Made by a program: the position numbers and the translations under genes | Part shown: piece by piece, positions 6,872-15,412 of the stretch | Position numbering within the stretch: position 1 is the stretch's first letter | Layout of the letters: the number at the start of each line of letters is the position of its first letter | Assembly (NCBI GenBank): GCA_965248255.1 | Contig: CBDFIW010000003.1 | Location: 1,240,001-1,304,000 of the forward strand | Reading direction: 5' to 3' | Origin: JAKZVK01 sp965248255 | Lineage (GTDB): Bacteria; Acidobacteriota; Terriglobia; Bryobacterales; UBA6623 | DNA: 64,000 nt | The notes under the pieces: model-generated | Databases searched by the model: none | Seen by the model: only the letters and a program-made list of their open reading frames with translations | What the model was told of the DNA's origin: nothing

Positions 6872-8817
6872 ATCGACATAGGTAGGCCCTCGCAAGCTTT
6901 CCCTGTCACACCACCGGGCATACGGGTCCCGTACCACGGCGGTTCGGAGGAGTTAAGCGTTCGAAGATGCCGACAATCTGGGAAGGCCGAGCGAATCGAA
7001 ATAGACATTGGGCAGCGCTTGCTGGACAGCCGCGTGCCGCGACATGGCCCACAAACCAGTGGCGGAACCGGCGGCAATGGCCGCACGATAATGCGGCACG
7101 CCCAATCGCCGTAGGTTGGCGAATCGGGTCGGCCCATTCCCCCACTGCCGCCAGGTCATCATGCGGAGTCTCCGGCGGATCCGCGCATCCAGGTTGCGAA
7201 ACACCAGCGGGTCTTGGCTGAAGCCAAAGTAGCTCCGCCAGCCGAGCAGATACGGCCTCAATGAGCCGATCATCCGCTCAATGCTGATCCCGCGCGTCCT
7301 GCTCGTCAGCTCTCGCACTCGCGCTTGGAACCTTTGCAACGCCTCGGGCGATATCAATCGCTGAGGCTCCGCTCCGGTCGTCAAGCGAAAGCCTAAGAAC
7401 TTCCGATCGTTGGGTCGAGCCACCGCACTCTTCGATTTGTTGACCTTGAGTCGGAGTTTCTTTGTAAGAAACTTACAGACGCCGGCCATCACCCGTTCCC
7501 CCGCCCTGCGACTGCGAACGTAGATGTTACAGTCGCCGGCGTAGCGGCAGAAGCGATGGCCGCGCCGTTCCAACTCGCGATCCAAATCGCCGAGCACGAG
7601 GTTCGACAACAACGGCGACAACGGTCCGCCTTGTGGCGTGCCTTCGTCGGCAGGACTCACCAGCCCGTCGTCCATCACCCCGACGGTTAGAAACGCCCGG
7701 ATGAGTTTCAGCAATCGCTTGTCGGGGACACGTTTGGCGACACGAGCCATCAGCAGGTCATGGTTGACTCGATCGAAGAACTTCTCCAGATCGATGTCTA
7801 CGACCCACTGATAGCCTGCGGCGACGTAGGCTTGCGCCTGAGTCACCGCCTGATGCGCCGAACGTCCCGGTCGGAAGCCATAGCTGTTGTTGGAAAACGT
7901 CGGGTCCCAGCGCTTCTGCAGAACCTGCAAGACCGCTTGCTGGATCAGTCGGTCGAGCACCGTAGGGATGCCCAACTTCCTGACCCCGCCGCCGGGCTTC
8001 GGGATTTCCACCCTGCGCACCGGTTGCGGTTTGTACGTTCCTTGAAGCAACTGTTCCCGGATGGCTGGCCAGTGCTTGCGAAGGTCGTCCAGCGTTTCGT
8101 CGATGGTCTTGCCATCAACACCCGGACTCCCTTTGTTACCCCGAACTTGTTTCCAAGCCTTTACGGGATTGCTTCGCTCGCACACCTCCTCCATCAGTCG
8201 TTCTTCTCGCGCCGCGCTTTCAGATTCCCGCTTCACCGCGGACGGTTCGGTCCCTTGCCGAGCGCGCCTCGGGGCTTCACCCTTTGGCTCGTCCATGAAG
8301 GCCAGTCGTTGCTGGGTTTTCTGCCGCTTGCCGTCCATGAGTTGCGAGTCTTACTTGCCGCTCTCTTCCGTTCGGGCCTTCGGCCATCGTTCTCGGTTCG
8401 GCCTATCTGTTGGCTCCGTCTTTCGACTTGTGGAGTGCCTTACTAGCCTTGCCGACTGCATGGCCTACTATGCCCTCTGCTGACTTCTGCGCCCCGATCA
8501 GGTCGCCTCGCGGCTCCCCCCAGTCCCAAACAGCGGGACGGAACGCAGACCTCCCGGGGTAAGTCTGACCGCCTTCGCCGCACACCTGCCGAATCTACAG
8601 CCTTGGCCCTTGATGGAACTGGACTTCGCGATCAGTTGTCCGCTCGTCCGACCAAAGATGCCTCTTATCCGGTTTCTGTTCGTCAGGTCGCGGTTTTGTT
8701 CCACGCTTCCTCTGGACCCCGCCTCGCGACGACGCCCTTGCGCTTCCCTAGCACTTCACCTCCATCAGGCTGTGCAGAGGACTTTCACCTCCAAGCTGTC
8801 AGACATGCCCGGCACAC
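6872..8817 (-). mobile_element. group II intron with maturase gene (about 1.95 kb)
   Basis: Read on the minus strand. The 5' end is GTGTGCCGGGCATG at 8817, with GGAGGTGAAAGTCC in domain I. The ORF lies within. A domain V-like hairpin is at about 6947-6906 (AACCGCCGTGGTACGG ... CCCGGTGGT), and a bulged-A/3' end resembling CCTACCTATGTCGAT ends near 6872. The 5' exon carries a perfect 5-bp stem-loop, GCCGC-GCATA-GCGGC (8838-8824), six bases before the splice point. Insertion beside a stem-loop is typical of group IIC introns. Exact ends and class are inferred by eye. Confidence 0.75.
6953..8338 (-). CDS. ltrA: group II intron reverse transcriptase/maturase with YAGD active site
   Basis: Intron-encoded protein of 461 aa that assists splicing and copies intron RNA at the target. 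RT blocks are clear: SPGVDGKTIDETLDDL, KPGGGVRKLGIPTVLDR, NNSYGFRPGRSAHQA, VVDIDLEKFFDRVNHD, GTPQGGPLSPLLSN, then maturase domain X (LGWRSYFGFSQDP). No C-terminal H-N-H endonuclease is seen. The catalytic motif expected as YADD reads YAGD (codon GGC, plus 7540-7542 region), so one of the two metal-binding Asp residues is gone. The protein may still splice, but reverse transcription is expected to be lost. A GAC to GGC single-base change would explain it. Confidence 0.92.
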   Translation of the reverse strand: MDGKRQKTQQRLAFMDEPKGEAPRRARQGTEPSAVKRESESAAREERLMEEVCERSNPVKAWKQVRGNKGSPGVDGKTIDETLDDLRKHWPAIREQLLQGTYKPQPVRRVEIPKPGGGVRKLGIPTVLDRLIQQAVLQVLQKRWDPTFSNNSYGFRPGRSAHQAVTQAQAYVAAGYQWVVDIDLEKFFDRVNHDLLMARVAKRVPDKRLLKLIRAFLTVGVMDDGLVSPADEGTPQGGPLSPLLSNLVLGDLDRELERRGHRFCRYAGDCNIYVRSRRAGERVMAGVCKFLTKKLRLKVNKSKSAVARPNDRKFLGFRLTTGAEPQRLISPEALQRFQARVRELTSRTRGISIERMIGSLRPYLLGWRSYFGFSQDPLVFRNLDARIRRRLRMMTWRQWGNGPTRFANLRRLGVPHYRAAIAAGSATGLWAMSRHAAVQQALPNVYFDSLGLPRLSASSNA

Positions 8818-8900
8818 AACCAAGCCGCTATGCGCGGCAGAGGTGAGGGGAGGGCCTGCAGGGGGGAGGTATTGAGGCTTTGTTGAGGTAGCGCAACAAG

Positions 8901-8923
8901 GAGCGACCGAAAGGAGGTCGTTC
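8901..8923 (+). promoter_or_regulatory. hairpin enclosing the ribosome binding site of the intact recombinase
   Basis: GAGCGACC (8901-8908) pairs with GGTCGTTC (8916-8923), including one G-T pair, around the loop GAAAGGA. The AAGGAGG ribosome binding site (8911-8917) lies in the loop and 3' arm, and the ATG begins immediately after the stem. It is positionally identical to the hairpin before the truncated paralogue at 6721, but with a different stem sequence. Confidence 0.6.
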
Positions 8924-9799
8924 ATGACCAAGCTACGTCAGAGGATGATCGAAGACCTGCGGTGGCGCAACTACTCGCCGCAGACGATGCGCAGCTATAC
9001 CAAGGCCGTTGAGGATTTCGCCCGCTATTTCGGCCAGTCGCCGGAGCAACTGGGCCCGGAGCAGATTCGCGAGTATCAACTGTACTTGATCGAGCAGCGT
9101 CAACTCGCAGGATCGACGTTCGGGGTGCGCACGGCGGCGCTGAAGTTCTTCTACAGCCAAACACTCCAGCAACCTTGGGTTGTCGAACGGATCGCTCGAC
9201 CCAAGATCCGGCGTCGAGTCCCCGTCGTGCTCAGCCGCGAAGAAGTGACGGTGCTGCTGGACGAGACGGTGAATCTGAAGCATCGCGCGATCCTGGGAGT
9301 GTTCTACGGAGCCGGGTTGCGTCTCGACGAAGTGTTGCAGCTCGAACCGGGCGACATTGACTCGGAGCGGATGGTGATCCTGGTGCGCCGTGGCAAAGGA
9401 CAGAAGCCTCGGCAGGTGATGCTGTCACCGAAGCTACTGGAGTTGCTGCGTCTGTACTGGCGCTGGGCGAAGCCGAACGAGTTGTTGTTTCCGGGGCGTA
9501 TGCGCGGCGCCAAGCTGCGCCCCTCGGGGGTGCGGCAGATCTGCCAAAAGCTCGGCCGCAAGGCGGGTATCCGCAAGCCGGCGACGCCGCACATCCCGCG
9601 ACATTCGTTCGCCACACATCTGCTCGAAGCGGGAACGGATCTGCGCACCATCCAGGTCTTGCTAGGGCACGTCAGCCTCAAGACGACGGCGCGGTATCTG
9701 CATGTCGCAGAACCGCGCCTGCAGGGGATCACGAGTCCTTTGGAAGAACTCGAGATTCGTGAGGGACTCACTCACGACGGTGATGGCCGCCGGCGATGA
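8924..9799 (+). CDS. IS91-associated tyrosine recombinase, complete
   Basis: XerC/D-like recombinase of 291 aa. The core-binding domain is about residues 1-85 (YSPQTMRSYTKAVEDFARYF). The catalytic domain has Arg in GAGLRLDEVLQL, Lys in VRRGKGQKPRQV, HIPRHSFATHL for H-x-x-R, LLGHVSLKTT for the second His and ARYLHV for Tyr. The stop overlaps the start of an IS91 transposase by four bases (ATGA), the usual two-gene layout of this IS91 subgroup. It is separated from the divergent truncated paralogue by the group II intron. The ribosome binding site sits in a hairpin. Confidence 0.92.
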   Translation: MTKLRQRMIEDLRWRNYSPQTMRSYTKAVEDFARYFGQSPEQLGPEQIREYQLYLIEQRQLAGSTFGVRTAALKFFYSQTLQQPWVVERIARPKIRRRVPVVLSREEVTVLLDETVNLKHRAILGVFYGAGLRLDEVLQLEPGDIDSERMVILVRRGKGQKPRQVMLSPKLLELLRLYWRWAKPNELLFPGRMRGAKLRPSGVRQICQKLGRKAGIRKPATPHIPRHSFATHLLEAGTDLRTIQVLLGHVSLKTTARYLHVAEPRLQGITSPLEELEIREGLTHDGDGRRR

Positions 9800-10314
9800 G
9801 CCGCCATCGGCTGGAAGTGGCCGCTGTCATTCACCAACACGAAGGGGAGTTGCTCAAACGCTGGGGACACCGTCTCTCCAGCCGCCAACGCAAGACCCTT
9901 CGCGACATCGGCTCGTGTCGCAGCGCCGCCCAGGGCGCTCACATCGAACAGTGCGATTCTTGCTCGGCCGAACGGATCGCTTACAACTCGTGCTGCAACC
10001 GACACTGCCCGAAGTGTCAGTCGGCGGCGCGCGACCGCTGGCTGGCCGCACGGGCCAAGGAACTGCTTCCCGTGCGTTACTGCCATGTCGTGTTCACCGT
10101 GCCGCGGGCCCTGGCCGCAAGGAGGCGCTTAGCACTGCCGCGCCCTGCGTCTTTCTGTGGGGCTGATTCGCCCGTCTTCGAGGACTTCCTTGCTTCCACA
10201 CATCAGAGCAATCCGGGCGATCCAAGCCCCGTTCGACTCACGAAAGGTCCTCCTCCTGCTGTCCGACGACTGGAATGGACCCGAAAAGCGAGACCAGTAG
10301 AGAAGGGACAATGA
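9796..10314 (+). pseudogene. IS91-family (Y2) transposase, truncated after the zinc-binding domain
   Basis: N-terminal part of a rolling-circle IS91 transposase. The Cys-rich zinc-binding region is clear (HIEQCDSCSAERIAY, CCNRHCPKCQS), followed by ARAKELLPVRYCHVVFTVP. Family similarity ends at about 10119 (PRALA). The catalytic Tyr region is missing and the rest of the frame to 10314 is unrelated. A neighbouring frame (about 10200-10300) reads APFDSRKVLLLLS, which may be the displaced C-terminal end, so an internal deletion is possible. It was coupled to the recombinase by ATGA. Confidence 0.8.
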
Positions 10315-10339
10315 ACCAGGGAACGGTAAGGAGGTTCGA

Positions 10340-10726
10340 TTGTCTCGAAGACGATTCACGAAGGAGTTCAAGCTGGCGGCCGTCCGGCGGCTCGAAGCCG
10401 GCGAGTCCGGCTCGGCTCTCGCGCGCGAGCTGGAGGTGAAGCGCGAAAAGCTCTACGACTGGCTGGCACAAGTCGAGCGCTACGGCGTCGAGGGAGCCTT
10501 TCCCGGCGCGGGGCGGCGTCCCGGCGGCAGCGCCCGTGTCGAGCCCGGCCACGAAGCCCAGGCCCGCCTCGCGGAGCTGGAACGCAAAGTCGGCCGCCAG
10601 GCCATGGAGATTGATTTTTTGTCCGCAGCCTTGCGGCGTGTCGAGGATCTGCGCCGGCCGAGCATCGTCAGTGGAACCGGCGCGTCGCTGAGGAAGTACG
10701 GGCCGCAAGGCGGCAAGGCAACATGA
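10340..10726 (+). CDS. IS3-family orfA (helix-turn-helix protein)
   Basis: DNA-binding accessory or N-terminal part of an IS3 transposase, 128 aa. It has an IS3/IS911-type helix-turn-helix (TKEFKLAAVRRLEAGESG, SALARELEVKREKLYDW) and a C-terminal heptad-like segment (ARLAELERKVGRQAMEIDFL). The start is TTG at 10340, preceded by AAGGAGG five bases upstream. The end overlaps orfB by four bases (ATGA), pointing to translational coupling rather than the -1 slippage common in this family. Confidence 0.88.
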   Translation: MSRRRFTKEFKLAAVRRLEAGESGSALARELEVKREKLYDWLAQVERYGVEGAFPGAGRRPGGSARVEPGHEAQARLAELERKVGRQAMEIDFLSAALRRVEDLRRPSIVSGTGASLRKYGPQGGKAT

Positions 10727-11553
10727 GCACGCTGAGCACGCGCGATTTGTGCCGCTTGAGCGGACTGGCGCGAGCCAGCCTCTACCGCCAGGCCAAACCC
10801 GACAGCGAGCAGGTCGGGGAACTGCGGCAGGCCATTGTCCACGCCGCCTTGGACCATCCGGCCTACGGCACCCGGCGGACGACCCAACAGCTGCGCCGTC
10901 AAAAGCTGCTGGTCAATCGCAAGCGCGTGCAACGGGTGATGCGCGAAGAGAAGCTCTTGCGGCGACGTCGCCGCACCGTTCCGCGAACGACCGATTCGAA
11001 GCACTCGCTGCGGCGTTATGAAAACCTGACGCGCGATTTCCAACCCACGGGTCCCAACAAACTGTGGGGCTCCGATCTCAGCTACGTACGATTGGGAAAC
11101 CACTTCGTCTATGTGGCGGTGGTGTTGGACGTGTATTCGCGGCGCGTGGTGGGCTGGGCCGTGGGTCCGAACCTGAAAACCGAATTGCCGCTGGCGGCGC
11201 TGCAACAAGCGTTGAGCAGCCGGCGTCCGGCGCCGGGCTGGATTCATCATTCCGATCAAGGTTCGCAGTACGCCGCGGAAGCTTATGTAGCCACCCTGCG
11301 GCAAGCGGGCGCGAGGATATCGATGAGCCGCAAGGGCTGCCCGCAGGACAACGCGTACGTGGAAAGCTTTTTCAAGACTTTGAAAAGCGAGGAAGTCGAC
11401 TGCAGCGAGTATGAAAGTTTGGCCCAGGCGCAGGCCGAGATCGGCGCTTATATTGAGCGGGAATACAATCGTACGCGATTGCATTCGGCGCTGGGCTATC
11501 GGCCGCCGCAAGAGTATGAGCGGCTGTGGGAAGAGGCGGCTAACGCCGCCTGA
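10723..11553 (+). CDS. IS3-family orfB (DDE transposase)
   Basis: Integrase-like catalytic subunit of 276 aa. An HTH_21-type segment (HPAYGTRRTTQQLRRQ) is followed by the rve core: Asp in KLWGSDLSYVRLGN, Asp in WIHHSDQGSQYAA and Glu in DNAYVESFFKTLKSEEV, then an IS3-type tail (YNRTRLHSALGYRPPQEYE). All three acidic residues are present, so the enzyme looks functional. It is translated from the ATG in the ATGA overlap with orfA. Confidence 0.93.
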   Translation: MSTLSTRDLCRLSGLARASLYRQAKPDSEQVGELRQAIVHAALDHPAYGTRRTTQQLRRQKLLVNRKRVQRVMREEKLLRRRRRTVPRTTDSKHSLRRYENLTRDFQPTGPNKLWGSDLSYVRLGNHFVYVAVVLDVYSRRVVGWAVGPNLKTELPLAALQQALSSRRPAPGWIHHSDQGSQYAAEAYVATLRQAGARISMSRKGCPQDNAYVESFFKTLKSEEVDCSEYESLAQAQAEIGAYIEREYNRTRLHSALGYRPPQEYERLWEEAANAA

Positions 11554-11562
11554 GTTTTCTTA
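11535..11562 (+). terminator. Rho-independent terminator overlapping the end of IS3 orfB
   Basis: GGCGGC-TAAC-GCCGCC forms a 6-bp GC stem with a four-base loop at 11535-11550. The stop codon follows, then GTTTTCTT. The stem encodes the last codons of orfB. The U tract is short and interrupted, so efficiency is uncertain. Confidence 0.5.
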
Positions 11563-11891
11563 AGGCATGAGCAGATCTATCGATCCGATGGCGCAGCACA
11601 AGGCGGGATGCGGCCTCAGTAGGCGAGCACCCCGCCCTCATCGTTGCGATGAGTCTGCGGCCGGGTATTCCTTGGTGGGTTGCTCTCCAGCAGAGCCCGC
11701 CTCCGCTTCCCCGGATGAGTTGATCATGCCCCCATTGGGCTGGATTCGCTATCCTTTTTCAGTCAACCGCGACCCGTCCCTACTTTCTTGGCCTCGCCAC
11801 AGGGGTCCACTCCAGCCTCTTGACACTGAACCTCCCTTCGCCCTTGCTATAATGGGCTTCTTTCATCTCCACTTCCAAGGGTGCTTATCCG
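11563..11891. other. intergenic region with an extended -10 promoter
   Basis: About 330 bases between the IS3-type element and the next gene. No gene or repeat is recognised in 11563-11819. At 11845-11853 TTGCTATAAT gives a perfect -10 with the extended TG, about 38 bases before the ATG at 11892. A TTGACA at 11820-11825 is 22 bases upstream, too far for a classical -35, so the extended -10 probably drives the small gene downstream. Confidence 0.5.
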
Positions 11892-12266
11892 ATGCTGCCG
11901 GAATTCATCGTGCCGGAAACGGCGGTCGAGGCCGAGGGAACGAGCGAGCCGATCGAGCTGGGCGATGCCGCCGGCCGGATGCTTCTCCTGACACTTGGCA
12001 TTACCGACGTCGTGGAGCAGGAAAGCCTCGACGTGCTGCTCTGGGGCTCGGCCGACGCCGAAGAGTGGGGCGAAGTCCCCTTGCGCGTCTTCCCGCAGAA
12101 GTTCTACCGGGGAACGTCCCAGATTCTCTGTGACCTCAGCGCCCACCCCGATGCCAAGTTCCTCCGTGCCGAATGGAAGGTGAACCGCTGGGGTGTCGGC
12201 TCGACGACGCCGATGTTTAAGTTCTACCTTTGGGCGGAACCGTTTGTGGCAGAACGGGCGGGGTAG
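11892..12266 (+). CDS. conserved hypothetical protein (124 aa)
   Basis: Small acidic soluble protein, MLPEFIVPETAVEAEGTSEP, with no signal peptide or membrane segment. Alternating beta-rich segments (RMLLLTLGITDVV, SLDVLLWGSAD, FYRGTSQILCDLS, FLRAEWKVNRWG) suggest a compact beta-sandwich. I recall similar short proteins from acidobacterial genomes, but their role is unknown to me. It has its own promoter-like -10 at 11848. It stands alone between mobile elements and the symporter gene. A diverged GTAGGGGC-type repeat follows its stop. Confidence 0.75.
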   Translation: MLPEFIVPETAVEAEGTSEPIELGDAAGRMLLLTLGITDVVEQESLDVLLWGSADAEEWGEVPLRVFPQKFYRGTSQILCDLSAHPDAKFLRAEWKVNRWGVGSTTPMFKFYLWAEPFVAERAG

Positions 12267-12432
12267 CGGCGCGGCACGCCGAGCCCGCGGGAAACATCGG
12301 CTTGGACCGGGGCGTCGAATGCATAGATGGAGGTGGGGTTCCGGCCGGGACGGTGATCCCCTAGAGTTCGCTTTTGGCTTCGAGACTACGTCGCGGGGCG
12401 AGCCCTAGCCCGGTCGTCTTGTTTCTGATCGC

Positions 12433-13719
12433 ATGCAACTTTACACCAAGATCCTGCTTGGGCTGGTGGCCGGTACTGTCGCCGGGATGGTGGCGAACGC
12501 CGCCGGCATCGGCTGGCTTCGTGACTCGCTGATTGCCCTTGAGCCCGTCGGGACGGCCTTCATCCGCCTCATCACCATGATCGTGATCCCCTTAGTGATC
12601 GCGAGCTTGATGGTTGGCACGGCATCGTTGGGCGACCTGCGCAAACTCGGGCGCATCGGCGGCAAAACGATGCTGTATTACATGTTCACTACCGCGGTGG
12701 CCGTCAGCATCGGTTTGCTCGTGTCGAACGTGATCCAGCCCGGTGGAGGCGTTGATCCGGCGACTCGGGATCAACTGGCCGCACAGTTCGAAAGCGAGGC
12801 GCAGGGACGCATGCAGATCGCCTCTGAGGCGCCGAGCCTCACAGAGGTGCTGCTCCAGATGATTCCCCGCAACCCCATCCGCGCCGCGGCGGATTTCGAG
12901 TTGTTGCCGCTGATCTTCTTCTCCGTCATTTTCGGGGCCGCGATCAGCATGATCGGCAAGGAGAAACGCAACGCCGTCGTCTCTTTTTTTGACGGGATCA
13001 ACAGCGCTTCGATGGTCGTGATCGGCTGGGTGATGAAGCTGGCCCCTTACGCAGTCTTCGCTCTGATTGCGGCTGTGGTGGCACAGTTCGGCCTGGATTT
13101 GCTCAAGAGCCTGTTCGTCTACACCTTGACGGTGATTCTCGGCCTCGCGGCGCATATGTTCATCACTATCGCTTTGCTCGTACGCTTCGCGGCGCGACTG
13201 AACCCGATCGCTTTCTTTCGCCGGATTGCTCCGGTCCAAGTGTTCGGATTTTCCACCTCGTCCTCGAGCGCGACACTGCCGGTGACGATGACAACGGCTG
13301 AATCCAAGCTGGGTGTATCGAAGGAAGTGAGCAGCTTCGTGTTGCCACTCGGGGCGACGATCAACATGGATGGAACGGCGCTCTATCAGGCCGTCGCCGT
13401 GATGTTCATCGCACAGATCTACGGGATTCCCCTCGACCTCACGGCACAGTTGACAGTGGTTCTAACCGCCACGCTGGCGTCCATCGGCGCGGCGGGGGTC
13501 CCGAGCGCGGGGCTGATTACTCTCATCGTTGTATTGCAGTCGGTGGGGCTCGGTGACAAAGTGGAGGCCGGGATTGCCCTCATCCTCGGCGTTGACCGCA
13601 TACTCGATATGCTTCGGACCGCGGTGAACCTTTCGGGAGACCTCTCCTGCGCCAGCTTCGTCGCGCGCACAGAGGGCGATGAGTTGAACCCGGATGTGGT
13701 CGCGGTGCCGGGAAGCTGA
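12433..13719 (+). CDS. dicarboxylate/amino acid:cation symporter (DAACS family)
   Basis: Inner-membrane secondary transporter of 428 aa that would import dicarboxylates or acidic amino acids with Na+ or H+. Multiple hydrophobic segments are evident from ILLGLVAGTVAGMVANAAG onward. Family signatures include the Ser-rich re-entrant loop FSTSSSSATLPVTM, the transmembrane-7 motif GATINMDGTALYQ, the second hairpin GAAGVPSAGLITL and DRILDMLRTAVNLSGD in the last helix, which holds the substrate-binding Asp, Arg and Asn positions. Length is normal. No strong ribosome binding site is visible before ATG 12433. It converges on zwf with only 14 bases between the stops. Substrate (glutamate, C4-dicarboxylate or Ser/Thr) cannot be fixed by eye. 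Confidence 0.92.
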   Translation: MQLYTKILLGLVAGTVAGMVANAAGIGWLRDSLIALEPVGTAFIRLITMIVIPLVIASLMVGTASLGDLRKLGRIGGKTMLYYMFTTAVAVSIGLLVSNVIQPGGGVDPATRDQLAAQFESEAQGRMQIASEAPSLTEVLLQMIPRNPIRAAADFELLPLIFFSVIFGAAISMIGKEKRNAVVSFFDGINSASMVVIGWVMKLAPYAVFALIAAVVAQFGLDLLKSLFVYTLTVILGLAAHMFITIALLVRFAARLNPIAFFRRIAPVQVFGFSTSSSSATLPVTMTTAESKLGVSKEVSSFVLPLGATINMDGTALYQAVAVMFIAQIYGIPLDLTAQLTVVLTATLASIGAAGVPSAGLITLIVVLQSVGLGDKVEAGIALILGVDRILDMLRTAVNLSGDLSCASFVARTEGDELNPDVVAVPGS

Positions 13720-13733
13720 GACCCCTGCTTTAC

Positions 13734-15266
13734 TCACGCCTCGCAGCGGGTCCATTCGTGGCCGTCGGCTTGGATCAGCCGTTCGGCCTCCCCAGGACCC
13801 CACGAACCGGCGGCATAGTTGGGGAAGTTGCGAGGCGGCAGGGCCTTCCAGACGTCGAGGATGGGCTCGACGACGTCCCAACCGGCCTCGACCATGTCAG
13901 CCCGCTGGAAAAGCGTGGCATCACCCAGCATGCAGTCATACAGCAGGCGCTCGTAGCCCGTGCTGGGCGTGCTGCCGAAGTAGTCGGTGTACTGGAAATT
14001 CATGTTAACCGTACCCAGGCGCACGACCGGTCCCGGGATCTTCGCGCCGAAGCTCAGCGAGATACCTTCGTCCGGCTGCAAGCGCAGCACCAGCCGGTTG
14101 CGAGTGAGTCTTTCCACCCCGGTCTGGCGGAAAAGGATGAAAGGTGCGCGCCGGAACTGGATGACGATCTCGGTGACTCGTTGAGGCATGCGCTTGCCCG
14201 TTCTCAGGTAGAACGGCACGTGGGCCCACCGCCAGTTGTCGATGTAGAGCTTCGCGGCCACGTAAGTTTCAGTGCCTGAGTCGGGGGCGACGTCGGGCTC
14301 TGAGCGGTAGCCCGTCGCCGTCTCGCCATTCGATGAACCCTCGCCGTACTGCCCACGGACAATCCTCGTGAGGACATCCTCCGGCGCAATCGGCTGGATG
14401 GCCCGCAGGATCTTGGCCTGCTCGTCACGCACGGCGTCGGCGGCGAACGAGATCGGCGGCTCCATCGCCGTCAGGCTGATTAGCTGAAAGATGTGGTTCG
14501 GCACCATGTCGCGCAATGTGCCCGATTGCTCGAAATAACCGCCTCGCGACTCCACGCCCACCGACTCGGCCACGGTGATCTGCACGTGGTCGATGTAGCG
14601 GCGGTTCCAGACGGGTTCGAAGATGCCGTTCGAGAATCGGAACACCAAGATATTCTGGACGGTCTCTTTGCCCAGGTAGTGGTCGATGCGGTAGACCTGG
14701 GGCTCTTCCAGCACGGTGCGCAAGTCGTGATTGAGCTTCCGGGCCGAGCGCACGTCATGCCCGAACGGCTTCTCGACGATCACACGCCGCCACTGCCCGT
14801 TCTCCTGCCGTACGAGGCCGGCGGCGCCCAACTGCTCGACCACGGGCGCGAAGAACTTTGGCGCGGTCGCCAAGTAATAGAAGTAGTTTCCGTGCGTACC
14901 GTGGTCCTGGTCGACCTGGCTGAGCAGGGCTTTGAGGCCGGCGTACGTTTCCGGCTTTTGCATGTCGCCGGACATGTAGTACAGCCGCTTGACAAACTCG
15001 TCCCACAGGTTCGAATCGATTGTGTGGGTCGCGAAGTTTTTGATGTCCTCGGTGAGCTTCTCACGGAAGGCCTCGTGGCTCATCTCGCGGCGTGAGATGC
15101 CGACGACGGCGAAGGCTTTCGACAGCAGCTTCTCTCGGGCCAGGTTGTAGAGCGCCGGGATGAGCTTGCGTTTGGTGAGGTCACCCGAGGCGCCGAAGAT
15201 CACCATCACCGACGGGTCAGCGGCCTGCCCGGGCGTGGAGGCCGTCGTCTCGGTTGGCGGTTCCAT
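13734..15266 (-). CDS. zwf: glucose-6-phosphate 1-dehydrogenase
   Basis: Oxidises glucose 6-phosphate to 6-phosphogluconolactone with NADP+ (or NAD+), the entry to the oxidative pentose phosphate branch. It has 510 aa, normal for the family. The Rossmann dinucleotide motif GASGDLTKRKLIPALYNL is near residue 28. The conserved VEKPFGHD and the active-site RIDHYLGKETVQN (with the catalytic His just after it in other members' numbering) are followed by the C-terminal G6PD domain (PFYLRTGKRMP). The start MEPPTETTAST gives a short Thr/Pro-rich leader. It lies 146 bases downstream of tal-pgi on the same strand, so the two probably form one transcription unit. Confidence 0.96.
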   Translation of the reverse strand: MEPPTETTASTPGQAADPSVMVIFGASGDLTKRKLIPALYNLAREKLLSKAFAVVGISRREMSHEAFREKLTEDIKNFATHTIDSNLWDEFVKRLYYMSGDMQKPETYAGLKALLSQVDQDHGTHGNYFYYLATAPKFFAPVVEQLGAAGLVRQENGQWRRVIVEKPFGHDVRSARKLNHDLRTVLEEPQVYRIDHYLGKETVQNILVFRFSNGIFEPVWNRRYIDHVQITVAESVGVESRGGYFEQSGTLRDMVPNHIFQLISLTAMEPPISFAADAVRDEQAKILRAIQPIAPEDVLTRIVRGQYGEGSSNGETATGYRSEPDVAPDSGTETYVAAKLYIDNWRWAHVPFYLRTGKRMPQRVTEIVIQFRRAPFILFRQTGVERLTRNRLVLRLQPDEGISLSFGAKIPGPVVRLGTVNMNFQYTDYFGSTPSTGYERLLYDCMLGDATLFQRADMVEAGWDVVEPILDVWKALPPRNFPNYAAGSWGPGEAERLIQADGHEWTRCEA

Positions 15267-15412
15267 GTGGTTGGTCTCCTCGGTATTGCCTTGGCGATGG
15301 TCAGATCAAGCCCGGAACGTTAGTGGCGGATGCCGGGCGTTCGACCTGTTTCTGGCTGTTCGGGCCCCTCGCTGGCGCTCGGGGCTCGGTTTCTTCGAGG
15401 CACGGTTCGTAC

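Larger units (their letters stand above)
10340..11562 (+). mobile_element. IS3-family insertion sequence, ends not resolved
   Basis: Two overlapping frames of IS3 type (orfA, orfB) lie directly after the truncated IS91 transposase. I could not identify matching terminal inverted repeats: a possible left end is near 10270 (TGGAATGGACCCG), but no partner is visible after orfB. The coordinates given are the coding span plus the downstream terminator, not the true element. Confidence 0.6.

Noticed and set aside
11820..11853. Classical sigma-70 promoter TTGACA...TATAAT
   Set aside because: The spacer is 22 bases, too long; the extended -10 (TGCTATAAT) alone is the more credible signal.
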